64,000 nt of DNA from Thalassia testudinum (GCA_037157565.1 JAZHRO010000050.1:45022001-45086000), one strand, 5' to 3'. Positions 1-13,041 are shown, numbered from the stretch's first letter. Made by a program: numbers and translations. The notes: generated by a model from the sequence alone, not told the origin.

Positions 1-128
1 TTATCATCTATAAAGCTAACAAATCAACTATGATGCAAATTATGATGCTTATGAATGCATTGTTCGCAAATTAAGCTAAAATCTAACTTAATTCAGGTAG
101 ATTAGGTCTTATGATTGTTGTGCAATCA
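1..128 (-). repeat. R1 3' LTR, U3 end only
   Basis: About 128 bases match the end of the LTR at 14510-14636. Read on the minus strand it starts TGATTGCACAACAATCA, a 6-bp inverted repeat. The rest of this LTR lies left of the window. Confidence 0.85.
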
Positions 129-146
129 CACCCCCATGCCTAAATC
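129..146 (-). promoter_or_regulatory. R1 polypurine tract
   Basis: On the minus strand this reads GATTTAGGCATGGGGGTG directly before the LTR. It is the plus-strand primer site for reverse transcription. An eroded version of the GGGACTAGCAAG hairpin found in the other elements lies just upstream on that strand (147-180). Confidence 0.75.
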
Positions 147-180
147 TTGCTAGTCCTTACTAAATGCAAGACTAAATGCA

Positions 181-1360
181 AAGTGGTCCTAAATGGCCTA
201 TTCTATCAAGAGTTTGAGTAGAGATTTATTTCTTTTGTATTCATCCATAATTTTAGAAATTCAAATAGTCGTGAAAGTATAGTGTTGTAGCCTATGCAAC
301 GGATTCAAGTGAAAAGACATTTCACATCTAAAGCTCGTACTTAACCCTTAGTAAAATTTTATCTAGATAGCTAAACTTCTTCCCTCGAGATTATAAAATA
401 ATATGTAATTTCAGCCCTGACTTTTGGCTTAAGTAGAGGTTGTCTGAGTCAAATGGGTTTGTATTTGGTGGCTCATACTCCTCTAGTGCTACATGTAGAT
501 TAGTACTATAGAACCTGGATTTCCAGACTATTAAATAAATCAACTCAAAGGGAGACGGAGAAACTGTGCTCTCGTTAGTTCCTTTGTACTCATTCTCCCT
601 CTCTCTCTGTTTTTTTTTTACTTAAAAATAAGACATGCAATGTCCACCCAATGGGGCCATTTTTCTTTTTAGAGCTCACAATCTCACCAGATTTATATTC
701 GGTGTCCTCTTATGGTATTAACACTTTGATTAGGTTCTGAAAATCTTATAATTAAGTTAAAAATCTTCAACCCATATTTAGGCAGTCAGAAATACAGAAA
801 AGTAGGTCAAGGCTATATTTGATCGATTGTAAAGGGAATGGTTGTTGTTGCTTCACTATGCTTGACACAACACAATTAACACTTTTTTTATATATATTTA
901 TTTTTTTTTCTTTTCTCTTTTTTTTCCATATACTTGTATCTACCAACACAATGCAATGCAGCACCCATGCACATTTTTATTCACGAGGCATTATTCGAGA
1001 TTGAGAGTATTCAAGAGGATATCGGGTGGCTTATTTAGTAGAAGTGCCTACTCTTGGCATCGGGAAATGAATGGATGGGACAACGTATTTCTAACATTGA
1101 TATTAATACCCTCTTTCAGCCGAGGATTCCATAAAAGATGATCATAACCATCCACCTTAGTCCTAGTTTTATTAGAACCCACTCTCTGCTTATTTGCCTT
1201 ATTTGGTGACTCTCCAAAAATTCTCACAAAGAATTAATACATAGGAACCAAGAGCGAAAACTATGCCTAACTCCAAGTATTATTATCCAATTACTCAGAA
1301 ACCAAAATTCCATCTACTAAACTTAGAGTACCAGTAGACTCTCTACTCTTATATTGCAAT
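181..1360 (-). other. R1 3' non-coding region, part 1
   Basis: No gene. On the minus strand this aligns by eye with the region upstream of the 3' LTR in element E (about 48400-49600): the same CGTTGCA...CTAC stretch near 290 and the GTCACCAAATAAGGCAAAT motif near 1190. Pyrimidine-rich runs at 595-625 and 890-930 are the complement of the purine-rich tracts seen here in B, A and E. Confidence 0.6.
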
Positions 1361-1891
1361 TGTTAACAGGCTAAAACGAGATTTTAAAATCACTACGTTG
1401 TATTATAACCAAAATAGCTCGAAAACATATACAATTTATATCTCGAAGAATCGTCAGAAAATCCAAGGTCGAACGCAGGGAGCAGGTATTGCAATTCAAT
1501 CTCAAAGATCACAATAGAAGCATAAATATAAGCAATTATAACCAAAATTCTATTCAAAAATCATATATATATGAGTGTCAATATCAGAGTTTAAAAAGAA
1601 TGAGGTAAAATGGTGATTTAAATCACACCAATTACTCCTTTACAATTATCTCAAATAAGTGCACAGTACTATCAAACAAATAATCCATGTTGATTAGCCC
1701 ATATTTGTGGGCTATTTACTTATTTAAGTGTCAAGACATTAAATTAATTTTAACATTTAAATAGCATACATTAGGATGTAAATAAATTAATTCATATTTT
1801 TAGCTTAAGTGCATAATTCATGCATTTGGAATTAACCTAGGGTTGCATACATTTAATTAGTTAATTAATTAGGTGCATTACATACACTATT

Positions 1892-4611
1892 TGATGAGAA
1901 CCTCATCATGAGCCATAACTAGCTCATTTTGACCCAATACAAAGGATAAAAGCTCCTACATATCTCAAGGAAAGGCTTAACTCAGAGAATTCTGAGTTTG
2001 AGAAGAAAACCAGTCATAAGGGGTAAAAGTGCAATTTTACCAGTATAAACTGCATGCAGGGTAATTCAGGGACCAAACACAGGTCAAAACAGCTTAATAA
2101 GAATAAAAGTGGGATGAGATGATCTAGCAAGGGCTACAGCACTTCCAAGGAACCAAATGATAATCTGTAACCCTAAAACAACCCACTTCAATTCACAAGG
2201 TTCGAGGCAAAGTAAAAATAGAATAAACCCTCTAAAATTCATAGAAAAATAATCTCTAGGGTTTAGAACCTTCAATTTGGCCTTTAGAACCCATTTTGAC
2301 CTACATTAAGAACCATGCCCAATTAATAACTTAATTTGGGTTTTTGCGCAAATTAACCGGTCAAACAAGGTTTAATATGAAAATAAAATTCACCATCAGA
2401 TTCCTTAGGTCCTAATTAGTCATGTATAAAAACTTGAGCCTAAGAAGAAACCTCCTTGACCGACTTCACACTTTGGTCCTCATATATTTATTCTTTGGCC
2501 CTCAACTTTTGAACCCTCGCATTTTGGCCCCTAACTCTCCTTCGTTCTTTGCAATCAGGTCCCTCCTGCAAAACCCTGCCAGCACCATGCTCCGGCGACC
2601 TTGCGCGGAGCATGGCGCCGCGCAGGGTGAGGTGAGGGACCTGGCAAGTAAACCGGGGGTGCCCTGCGTCGTCAGCCGTCGCAGGAGCACCCCCCTGGTC
2701 ATTGTAGCCCACCATACCGGCCGTGCGAACGCACAGACGGTATGGGTTCGTGTTCCGACCATTCTCCGGCGAGGGAGACACGTCGTCTCCCTCCGCCTTC
2801 TTCCCTGTTTCATCCCTATAAATACCCCCCGCTGCTCCACCGACGAGGGCAGCCTGGATCTGACGGAGAAAATCCCCAACTTTCTTCTCTTCTTTCTCCG
2901 GCAGACGCTCACCAGCTCCGGCGGTTTCCTCCCCCTCCTCCTCTTCGCTCTGCCGTAATACCAGCAGCAGAGACCTCCTCCCCTGCTCTTCCTGCGCCAC
3001 GCCGTACCCAGCTGGCGCCTCTCCAGCCCTCTGCTCGCCGCCGCCCCTTCCCCTGGGCATCTTCTTCTCCGGCGACAGTCGATACGACTGTCGCCCTGTC
3101 TCGGCCCCTTTCGTCTCCATAGCTAGGTCAGAACTCCTCCCCACCTCCCCCTCTTTCTTTTCCTCACTGTCTTTTATTTGATTAAACCCTCGACCGCTCC
3201 TGTTCACCCTCACCCTCTCCGCCTCCGACCACCCTCCGGCGAGCCGCTCCCATCACCTCAGCGACCCACACGGCTCGCCGACCACCGCAGAATCTCCGCC
3301 TCCTCACCCTGATCCTCTTCCGCCCCTCCACTTCCCGCCAAACGCCCTCTGCAGATCCACCGAACACACCCACTTCTTCGCTCACAGTTTGACCTAGGAC
3401 GACCTGTTGGCTCCATCACGCCCCCTGCAGACCCCCTGACCACCTTCGCCGTGCCACGGCGAAGGTCCCCCGCCTGTCTGATTTGGCCGAGAGGCCGTTC
3501 TTCTGTGACCAGGTGACTCGCCCGCCGTCGCCATTACTGAGTAGGCAGAGCTGCTTCACCTGCAGGTGCAGGCACGCCTTCGCCCAGGTTCGACTCCCAG
3601 GTTGCGCGGGGAGTCTCAGCGAAACGTCCCAGGCTCGCAGATGGGGCGAAGGCTGCGCGTGAAGCCACGATCGCCCACTGCTCCCTCCGCGACGGGCGCT
3701 CAATTGGGGTGGGACATTTAGTCCCACCTCGGAACTTCTCGGAGGCGCGCGGACGCATAAAGGCAAAAAGTGCCTTATGCTGTCTGCCTCCTGACCACGG
3801 GGTGAGGTCCCTCTCACCCGACCCGGCCTCGTCCGTGACCACGCTCCGCGGACCTGGCCCGACCCGATTAAACCGACCTGCACTCCTCGCCCACCACCGC
3901 ACGCCGGTGGGCCTGGACCCGGGCGTGACCCGAACCCGATTACCCGGTAGCTCTGGGAGAGCTTTCCCAGGAGTGGTTTCAGAGAGAAAGAGAGACGCGG
4001 GGAGGGGGGTAGAGTAGGTTTTGCCTCTTGACGAAAAACCCTGAAGTGTGCAGGCACAGGCGAAGAAGAAGACCCGCTGAAGAAGAAGGAGCTGCACTGT
4101 AGCAAAGGCATAGTTAAGTCGTCTAAGCACCGGGTCAGACGACGGAGGGTCAGCAGCCAGAGCAGGAAAGAAGGCAGGCTGAAGAAGAAGGAAGAGCAAC
4201 GGCCAAAGCAGAAGAAGAAGAAGAGAGGTCAAGGCAGAAAACCAAAGAAGAAGAAGAACAAGGAGCTCTGAAGAAAGAAGAACATCACCAACGGAAGAAC
4301 AGCAGGAAGAAGAAGAAGAGCATCACCATTGCAGAAGAAGAATATCACCTCTGCAGAACAGAGAGAAAGAAGGAGATCTAAAGAAAGAGAGAAAGAAGAG
4401 CATCCCCTCTGCAGAACAAAGAGAAAATAACAAATTCTTTCCCTCTCTCTTTTTGTAAAAGAAACATGTATATCTCTAGAATACAACTTGCTCCCTGAGT
4501 TCGACCTCGGGAACTCTTTTATTTTCCGAGTAAAAAATTTTATATTTGAAGTGTTGGTCATAACCGGCTTTACTACAACGTTATAACAAACCCGGTAAAA
4601 CCCACGTTCCA
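1892..4611 (+). mobile_element. A': solo LTR of family A
   Basis: It starts TGATGAGAACCTCATCATG and ends GTTCCA; target duplication CTATT at 1887-1891 and 4612-4616. At 2720 bp it is close to the 3' LTR of element A (2778 bp) and aligns with it throughout, including the TATA region, the CTTCGCCGTGCCACGGCGAAG block (3444-3464) and the GAA-rich tract (4050-4400). A solo LTR with an intact target duplication is the usual product of recombination between the two LTRs of a full element. Frames open on either strand here, such as 2488-3213, are LTR sequence. Confidence 0.85.
2817..2824 (+). promoter_or_regulatory. TATA box of LTR A'
   Basis: TATAAATA in the context CCCTATAAATACCCCCC, identical in core to 31927-31934 in the 3' LTR of element A. 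It marks the likely U3/R border of the family. Confidence 0.7.
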
Positions 4612-7600
4612 CTATTTTAATTAACATAGAAGTTGAGTATTGTATAAATAATCCTAATTATTTTATTCTCTTTTTCTTCTTCTCCTTTGCAGGTAACTCC
4701 TCCGTCTCCGCCTCCTCCTCCTGGGCATCAGCATTGATACGACGGTGGCCTTTTGAATTTCAAATCTGTGTAGCTGTGGCTACAAAAGAGGAGGAAGGGC
4801 TGGCGTTCAAGGGAGGCCGCCACCCATTCCACCACCGTGCAGCATTCCACCACCGTGGGCCTCCACAACCAAGCTCTGTCATACTGTGGGTCGGTGGGGT
4901 GACAGACCGCCGTGCCAAGAGGATGGACTTGACCACCACCGTGCACGAGCTCCTTAAAGCTCTCCTATTATGAGTGCATCTACTGATGAACAACTTGTTA
5001 CCACCGTCATCAACCATCACCAGCATCCACCTCCATCTTCTTCCCCATTCTCTGTTTTTCCTCCACTCCACCAAAAAGAACCCAAAAACCTCGCCACACC
5101 CGCTGCATCACAAAGGGCTACAACCTCTCCTTCCCACGCCTCAGCCTAGCCAGCACCCCATTGCGCGCACTTGCAACCCCCGCACCTTCACCACTGTGCG
5201 CCTTCACCTCCAGCCTGCATGCCCACGTGCCTGCACCTCCAATGCAGCAAGCGTGCGTGTGCCAGCACCCCACCGCGTGCCTTCACCTCCAGTGCCTTCA
5301 CCTCAGTGCCTGCACGCCCGCGTGCCCTCGCCTCGCACCTGTAGCCCCCGCACCTTCACCTCCACATGCCCCCACTGCAGCTCCCGCATGTTGCCCCCTA
5401 CAGCACCTACAGTCGCGCAACCACCAGACCCCGCACGTCCAAGCGGCCTACAGAGCGCCTGCCCCTCCATGCGCCCACGCCTCCTCGTGCCTGCAGCGCC
5501 TATAGCGCCTGCGCGTCGCCCCTCCTCCGTCTGGCCAACTCCAACTGTCTCGCAACTTACCACCGCCACCATTTCGATGCCCTTGCTTCGACTAACCTAC
5601 TCTCAGAAGAGTTCCTCGAATAAACCTCCCTCTCGTGCGCGAGGAGGAGAGAGGTAGAATCCTCTATTTTCACTCTCATTAATATTTACATTTCATGCCA
5701 TTGGCATAAAAATGAATTTTGATTTATCATTATTTTATTGTGGTGAATTTATGCCTTCATACTCATGCTTCTAGAGAATTGTTAAACCTTATCATTTATC
5801 TCTATGTGCATTGAATTTAATTTTGAATTACATTTTAGTATGCATGCAAGTGAATAGTATATAGCATACCCTTACACATGGATAATTTTCTTACGTAAAA
5901 ATTACATTAACACCCCTTAACTTCTCCATAAATTTAAGGTTTACTTTCAGAGCTACATAGGCATTGTTTGGTCTGACGAATAGTTCAGCGAACTTGATTT
6001 CGACCTAATTGCGAGTTTAAATAAGTCATTACCTCCCTATGGACATGACCCGCTCTCCTGGGAGTGGTTTAATTTTAATTTTAATTATTTTTTTAAGCAG
6101 TTTTCCACCACGTTGATCCTACAACGATAAATCATCTTAATAACATTATTCGATAGCGAAAATCATCTTATCACACGTAATATAAGTAAACACAAGGCCA
6201 TAGTGCACAATGTTAGAAGGATCAGACGTTGGTTTCTCAAGGTAGACGACTTAAATGTTGCTCTGCTGCAGTGCCTTCAGGAGGCTCATGGGCCTCGTTT
6301 CTTCTTCCTTCTTGAGCCTCAATAGAGAGGCATAGCACAACACCACAGAGGCAAAGGTCTCTCAGCAGCTATGTGTAGAGAGATAAGGAGAAAGGGCAAA
6401 AACCCCCCTCTCTCTCTTTCCTTCATTCTCTTCTATCTCTCAGAAACCTAACCATAGTCGGGTAAACGGATCCAAAATAAGGTGCAGGCCTGCGGGCATG
6501 ATCGTAGGCGAGTAGTGGATTTAGGTAAGCAGGTTAAGTGGATGCACAGGGGTGAAGGGGACTCGGCCCTCATGTTTTTGGGTAAAGAACTGGGAGAAGG
6601 AATTCCTCTTATGCTTTGTCGCAAGTTCTGTGTCCCACGAAGTGGGACTATTTAGTCCCTCCTCTGACGCAGCGTAGCAGCAACTATTGAAGACGTTGAT
6701 TGGGGCAGCAAATGTGCACACAAGCTCCAATTGGGAGCTTGGAGTGAAGCCTGGATGCAGTCCGTGAGTCCTAAGGATGTGAGCTGGAGTGGATGAGGCC
6801 GGAGGACTGAAGGCTTAGTTGGAGAAGAAGATGCAGTGGCGAAGCTTCGGTGGACTACCTAAAAAAATGAGAACAGCCTCATGGCCACGTCAAATATGCT
6901 TAGGAGCTTTGTGTAAATGCGACAAAGGTGATGGTGGCGGTGGCGTGTGGTAAGAATGTGGCGAAGGCGGAAGATGAGTGCGGAGGCAAAGGAGTTCAAT
7001 GGAGGTCTAGGGTGAGTAATCCCCTCAAATACTTGAGGGGTTTTACTCGTGTGAACTTGGCGGAGGTGTGGGAGTTGACGACAGGCAATTTGGTGGCGTG
7101 AGGTGGTGAGAATGCCTCGCCAGAGGTATGCCGAAGAGGTGGAAGACAGAGTTGGAGTGAGCGTGTGAGCGATCGAAGTCAAAGTTTGGAGGTACGATGA
7201 TGATGACCAGATAATGAGGAGTAGAAGGGACTAACTATTGGACAAAGGAGGATGGTGTTGGCATTGGTTGTGGTATGGCCGGTGTCGAAGAAGGTGAAGG
7301 CTCTAGGAGAAGGAACGGTGATGAGGAAGGGGTTAGAGGACACTACGCAAGTATGGCGAGGTGGAATTTGAAACGAGGAAGGAGGACCGGCCTCCTATTG
7401 TACATGGCAGCCGACGAAGAGGCCGGAGGTAGGTTGCCGAAGATGAGTTGGAGAGAGCCGGTGGTAGGAGAAAGAATAAGAATTGTGGCTCAAAAACTCG
7501 CTAAGGAGGTGAGGTTGTCCATGAGGGTCATTTATAGCCCTTCAAACAAGCTTCCAAGCTTGGAAATAAGCTTGAAAGGTTCAGCTTTTCAGGAGAAAGG

Positions 7601-8472
7601 ATTCTTGAAATCCTTGGATTCACACAGGTGATTGAGATGGATTTGGAGCTTGGGAATAGGTTTAATCGATCAAGAAACTCCTCAAGACCATCCCTTCCAA
7701 ATTTGGAAGAGATTGGTCAATCAATCAAGGCAGAATCAGAGATTGAAGCTCAGATCAGATGGGTTCACGCCTGTCATGGCAATAGGGACCAAAATGTGAA
7801 GAAGACAATGAAGTTAGGGGGATCTCTGTAAGGATTTTCAAAAGTTAGGGTGTATTTGATAAAGAAAGAGTTTTAATGGACCAAAATGCAAACTAGGTCG
7901 AAATGATCTTTGATTGAGTCCAAATTTTGGTACAAACCTAATTTAGACTCAAGGAATCTGATGATAAAGTCATATTTTGGTTTTGACTAAGGTTGATTGG
8001 GTAATTTATGAAGAGACCCAAATTAGAGTAACTTTATGTCTGAGACTCTGTTTTAGGTCAAAATATGTTCAGATGGTCAAATCAAGGATACCAAACCTTA
8101 TAGAATATTTTTATATGATTTTTAGAAGGTTTAGATGAATTTTATCCTGACCAGAGCCTCTATTAATTAAGTAGGTTTGAAATTAGAGTTTCGAATTCCA
8201 TTAATTCTTAAAGTGCGTGAAAGCCTATTTTTGTCTGCATGAACCCTCTTATTAGACATTAATGACCATTTGACCTTTAATTAACCCTTGAAATTCCTTG
8301 TGGTTATTCTATACTTATGAAATGCAGTTAAAATTGCAAAAATAACCCTGATTTTTCATCTTCTCAAAATAGAACATTATGCATATATGACCTCTGATGG
8401 TTATGTTGGTGCTTTTATCAACTTTATCAGACCAAATTGGGCTAGATAGGGCTCATGATGGTGTTCCCATCA

Positions 8473-9400
8473 ATGCCTAACTCTGAGTATCATTATCCAA
8501 TTACCCAGAAACTAAAATTCCTTCTACTAAACTTAGAGCACCAGTAGACTCTCTACTCTCACCTCGTAATTGTTTCGTGGATCTACTAGAAGATGATTTT
8601 CCTGACTCCCTAATTACTGTCCACGGGTTCAGGAGAAGAAGCATTGCTTGTTCTCGACAAACTAAAGATATCTATCGATCTTCACAGAGGATCCATCACA
8701 AATACTACGTGTAAGTATGAAATTGTATTGGATTCTAGATTCAGGAATCAACTTAAGAATAAATCCCTAATAAAACCTTCTTAATAAAATTCTTTATGCA
8801 TGAATGCAATTTTTTTTTACATAAAAATAAGACATTCAATGCCTAGCTTCCATGCATATTCATTACAATGTCTTCATTGAAATGTATGCAGAGAAATCAA
8901 AATTTAATAAGTGAGAGCAGGCGATATCACATGACTGAGCTTGTTAATCTAGGTCACTTTCATCAAAAATGCAAAAATACTCGTACAGAATATTGGGCTG
9001 CCTCCCAGCCAACACTAAGTTTAATGTCGTTTGCTGGACCTAAGCCCAAAAGATAAATGAATGATCAAATTAATGGGTTGAGTTAGGATTAATGTTAAGA
9101 TATGGTCATGTGACTCGAGAATTAGTGATACATAAATGCGGACCAGCTGATGGTGAATACCAAGCCCAAAAGGTCAAAAAAATAAAATAAGTGGGCATGG
9201 AATTATTTTCAACCAAGTGCTACAAAAGAGAGAAAAATAAGTGCAGGTGCCAGAGTGGAAAGTAGATAGTGGCAACCCTAAGAAGTGGAATGACGTGGAT
9301 AAAGAGTGGTCAGTGATGAATAAATCATACGGGTCCTGAAAGCGATGGGAAATGAAAGGAGGAACCTGAGTAGTGTAGTCTAAAATGGTATAAGGAACTA
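8473..9400 (-). other. R1 post-coding region with hairpin
   Basis: No gene. Read on the minus strand, the stop-ridden frame gives way to the family's post-pol block: a hairpin TGGG-AGGCAG-CCCA (plus coordinates 8994-9007), then an eroded AATGAAGACATTG...GCATGG motif (8850-8878) equivalent to the internal polypurine-like motif of A, B, D and E. The stretch 8473-8760 aligns with the region near 48200-48450 of element E. Confidence 0.6.
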
Positions 9401-11690
9401 CCTTGTAAGTCAAGTCAGGTGTGGATGGATGTAGAGTAGGTGAGTCAAATAAAATCTAGTTGTCCATCTCAATAGTTCCAAATTCACCCAAATCATGTTA
9501 GATATCAGTATCCTCAAGCTCATCCCTAGGGTGATCAAAAATCTTATACGAGTTGTCCAAATCCTATCTTAATTCAAGATGTAAATCCTTAACTGCAATG
9601 GGTAAAAATTCATTATCCCTCAGAATCATTTCCCCAGGGGGTGTAAGATCTGAATTTAGATTAATCAAAGCCTTAAATTCTTTCATTTTTAGTTTCGTGG
9701 CTTTTGTGAATTTCTGAGTGTCAAAATCGAGCCATTCATTATGATTAGTAGGATTATAAGTTTGACCCCAATTGGCTCTATCTTGAACTACATCTCTAAG
9801 GGAATATCTTCCTATTTCTCATTAATCAAATCAAGTTTCTCAAAATTCCATGATTCAGATAAATTCTTTACTCCCTCAGGTAAATCATCATAAGTCATCC
9901 CCAATAATTCTGCAATCTCTTGAACATCTTTTTCATAAGGCAATTATGTCTTGTTCTTTCACATGCTATTGGGGGTCATAATTAGAGACAAAATGTGTAG
10001 AATCAGGTACCTCCAAATCAATATTGTAATCCTCAGAGAGTGGCCCATCAGAATCCTGGATAAGTGAGAGAGATGACTGAGAATTAGATGGTGTGGAAGT
10101 GGGAATGGATTCAGCTTCTATGGGAGGTGTGTCAGAAAAATCATTTGAGTCGAACCCAGGTAAGGAGCTTGAATCTTCCAAGCACATATGATTAGAAAAA
10201 TTATCAGTCAAAATCAGATCAGTATGATCCAGAATTGCCTGGTAGGGGTCAATCTCTCTATTTCCATGTAATGTTTCTTCCAATTTTTCCTGATCTTGAT
10301 CTTGTTCATCCTTAGTTCAAGTTCTCCCAAAATTTTTGTAATATCAGACTCAAGATCATCCTCAATGTCCAACTATGCATCCTTAAACATAAAGGACTCA
10401 TACTCCGACCCACCATGGATTGGTTCCTCAAAGTAGAAGGATTGCAATTTAGGGTCTAAATCAAGATCTAATTCCTCAAGTGAATCTTTCTCCTTAATCA
10501 TGATAGGGTTATCAGATAATGTAAATGTGCTTCCATAAACATACTATATCTCCCAAGATTTAAGATCTTTGGATTGAGAATCAATCTTAGGGGTGTTAAC
10601 CTTTTCTTCATCAATTTCTTGGATGGGGTTTCCAAATGATTCAACTCCAAATGTGTCATAATCAGTTCCAAGGATCCCTACAACTGTCCCTTCCATAGAC
10701 TTGTCATTCATTTCCGAGTCAGTCTTTACGACATCAGAATTATCTATTAATTCAGATGTAGGCCTAAGTAAGATCTATCCTGGATAATCACAAGGCTAGT
10801 GGGTGGGCTCGATGTATGTAGATGTTGGGACTGAATAAGATGTCATACTTAAGGTTGGATCCTCAACCTTAAGTGGCTTGCCACTAACTTGTGGTACATT
10901 CTGACTAGGTTTATCATGTTGTGCTTCCTGAATTCTATTAAGTTCTTTTGTTAGGTTATCTGTATTTCTTTTATTAGCTACTCTCATATCTTGGACTACT
11001 TGGAGCAATTAGGTAATCTCAGGATCACCGCCATGGTCAGGGGTTTGAGTGGGTTGAGGATAATAATTTCCAAGATTTCTAACCTCAATTAATTCAGAAT
11101 ATCTATCATTTTAATACCTAGGGTAAGAATCATATCCTTGGTTGGGTGGTGTAGGGTTATCCCAATAAGAAGGTGGAGTGGGTTGGGTGGAATTGGGATA
11201 ATTTGCAAAGTAATTTTGAGGATAGGATTGATATCCTAGGTATTGGGACTCTGAGGCATATCCCTGACCAAGGGAGAGATGAGTCTGGCTGAACCAATCA
11301 AGATAGTTGGTCAGGTCGGTCAAGTGCTGGTCCTGTATGGAGAGTGTTTCTTGAGATTGTAGAGATCCTTGATATCCATAGATTCGTGTGGGATTTCGTA
11401 AGAACAAGGTAGGCCTAGCTATACCCGAGGAATATGAGGTGTAGACTAGGGAATCATGTCCCAGGTGTTGAGAAGAGTTCTCCCATCCTGAAGAGGTTGG
11501 AGTAAGGGATGGGTTGGGATAGGAGAAAAGGAGGAATAGTGGGAAGCAAAAGAGTATGGGCCCAAGTTCTCCTCAATCGGTTCTTCCTCATGGTAATTAC
11601 CCATGGGAAAGGATTCAGACACAGAAAAATTGGGTCTTCTCCTTAGATTACTCTCTAAAGGTGGTATCAAATCAAGGTTCAAAGACTTCT
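9401..11690 (-). pseudogene. Degenerate gag-like / acidic polyprotein remnant of R1
   Basis: Read on the minus strand, one frame runs from about 11407 to 10300 with only scattered stops, mostly TAG and several consistent with CAG>TAG, then shifts frame into a clean 105-codon stretch (10283-9966). The first part (about 11407-11110) is rich in Y, Q, N, S and P (for example SYWDNPTPPNQGYDSYPRY), like the tail of Athila Gag before its NPGW motif. The next part (11008-10796) resembles the coiled, Q/N-rich segment following Gag in element A. The rest is strongly acidic (D, E, S) and matches nothing I recognise; it occupies the place between protease and RT in complete elements. No DLGAS, FMDD or integrase motif is found. 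Confidence 0.5.
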
Positions 11691-13015
11691 AGCATCCATG
11701 TACCAGAGGACATCCCGCATGGAGGGACACCATTAAGGGTTAATACGGTTACTGCACCGACCATTTTTATCACCAATGGGTCTAAGTAGACAAGGCCTTG
11801 ACTTTAGCCTAATCTAATTTCAAGTTACTAGGCCATTTAGTCCTACCTAGGGTACATTTACTTAATTTTAGGCTTAGGCTTGAAGTGCTTTTCTAAATAT
11901 GATGGGCGTTAGGGGAGTGTTGCCCTTAAAATTGATTTCAAAAGTGTGAAGTGCACAGGTAAAGGGTTCATAAGCAATTCCTTTACAATAAAGTGAATTT
12001 TAAGGTTCAATTGCTTGTATAATTGTGTTTTAGGGTTTCGTAGTTAGACAAATTCAAGCAAAGTTTTAATGAGCACACAAAAGTTTCTTTGCAAGTTTCA
12101 ATCTATTAGATAGATTTCCTTTTAGAAGTATGCAATGCAAATGGGTGCTCTACCTTAAGGTTTGGAAACCCTAGAAACAAGTAGCTGCTAAGATGATCCA
12201 TTTAAGTCCAAAATCAAGAATATGGTGCAACCCAAACAATGCAATTAGTTGGTCTTATTGCACCACTAACTAGGCACTCAGAAATATTTTTTCAAGAATT
12301 TTTAACGCATGGCTTCTTTCTTTTTATATTTAAAGTGTACTGGGGGTTTTGCAGTCTATTTTGACCCCAAATTAGTGATTGAATATTTTGTGTAATCAAA
12401 CGTGCACCAAATATTTTTTCAAATTTTTTTCAGATTTTATATTATCACAAGAATCCAACGCAACAAATTTTAGATCAATCGGAGTTGTATAAAAATTCCT
12501 GTGATTTTTCTTGAAGTCTGAAAAGTCAGGAGCAATAACAGATTTGATAACAGTTCAGTTCATGAATTTTTAAACTTTTTATATAACTTAGAATGGCGCA
12601 AAATTTGAATATGTTCTTGACTTTGAAACTCATGTCCAGTAAAAATTTTAGAATTTTTGGGCTTGTAAATTTTCGGGAATTGAATTTTTAAGATGAGAGT
12701 TTATTATGGTCTAAAAATTTGAGAGGTAGTTTTATTGATTTTTAAAAGATAATATCCACTAAAAAAGATTTTTTTATAAGGCAAGAAAATACTAATCCTA
12801 AGTTTCAAGCAAAACACCTAATTTTTTGGATTTTTTTTTGAAAGGAAATCTAACCTAATCTAAGATAGTACTTACTTAAGAGTAGAAACCAACAATTTTT
12901 TGTTGTCGTGTTTCTTCTCAGATTTCTACGTTTCTAGCACACATGAAATCAACAAAAATAAAGCAGGTTAGAAATCTCAAATAAGCAATAGGAAGAAAAG
13001 CTTTAAAAATTTCTA
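11691..13015 (-). other. R1 5' leader
   Basis: AT-rich untranslated leader between primer site and coding remnant, read on the minus strand. No frame of note, no recognisable motif. Confidence 0.55.
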
Positions 13016-13038
13016 TTGCCTCATCATCATTGGTGCCA
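13016..13038 (-). promoter_or_regulatory. R1 primer-binding site (degenerate tRNA-Asp type)
   Basis: On the minus strand this reads TGGCACCAATGATGATG followed by AGGCAA. Aligned with TGGCGCCGTTGCCGGGG plus AGGCAA of the family, 16 of 23 positions agree. It lies three bases inside the 5' LTR, where first-strand priming occurs. Confidence 0.65.
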
Positions 13039-13041
13039 ACT

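Larger units (their letters stand above)
1691..6173 (+). mobile_element. C': solo LTR of family C, with A' nested inside
   Basis: It starts TGATTAGCCCATATTTGTGG, containing the inverted repeat TAGCCCA/TGGGCTA, and ends in TTATCA. Flanking pentamers are CATGT (1686-1690) and CACGT (6174-6178), a target duplication with one transition. Without A' the LTR is about 1.76 kb. It is related to the LTR at 34548-36053: both have TATAAATA, a GTGGATTT/GTGAATTT stretch and a conserved TCCCT[A/G]TGGA block near the 3' end. TATAAATA is at 4643-4650. The right part (4690-5650) is GC-rich and proline-codon-rich but is LTR sequence, not a gene. Confidence 0.7.
1361..8472 (-). mobile_element. F: solo LTR, A-related family, minus strand, carrying nested insertions
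   Basis: The right end read on the minus strand starts TGATGGGAACACCATCATG, the LTR start of the A group; the left end (TGTTAACAGG on plus) is the complement of an A-type LTR terminus, followed by the complement of the conserved CTCCCTGAGTTCGACCT block. Removing C' and its duplication leaves about 2.6 kb, the size of an A-group LTR. A TATAAAT box lies on the minus strand near 7530-7540. No 5-bp target duplication is found. Instead about 97 bases of R1 sequence occur on both sides (1266-1362 and 8474-8570). Confidence 0.7.

Noticed and set aside
2422..3213. Overlapping open frames on both strands (178 and 241 codons)
   Set aside because: They lie inside solo LTR A', recur in the 3' LTR of A at 31530-32238, and show no protein family motif; they reflect GC-rich LTR sequence.
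4974..5657. 227-codon proline/serine-rich frame, extensin-like at first sight
   Set aside because: Inside the C' LTR, no signal peptide, and no regular SPPPP repeats. Composition alone explains it.
7275..7831. 118- and 67-codon frames with charged residues
   Set aside because: They lie in the minus-strand solo LTR F; the complement aligns with A-type LTR sequence around the TATA box.
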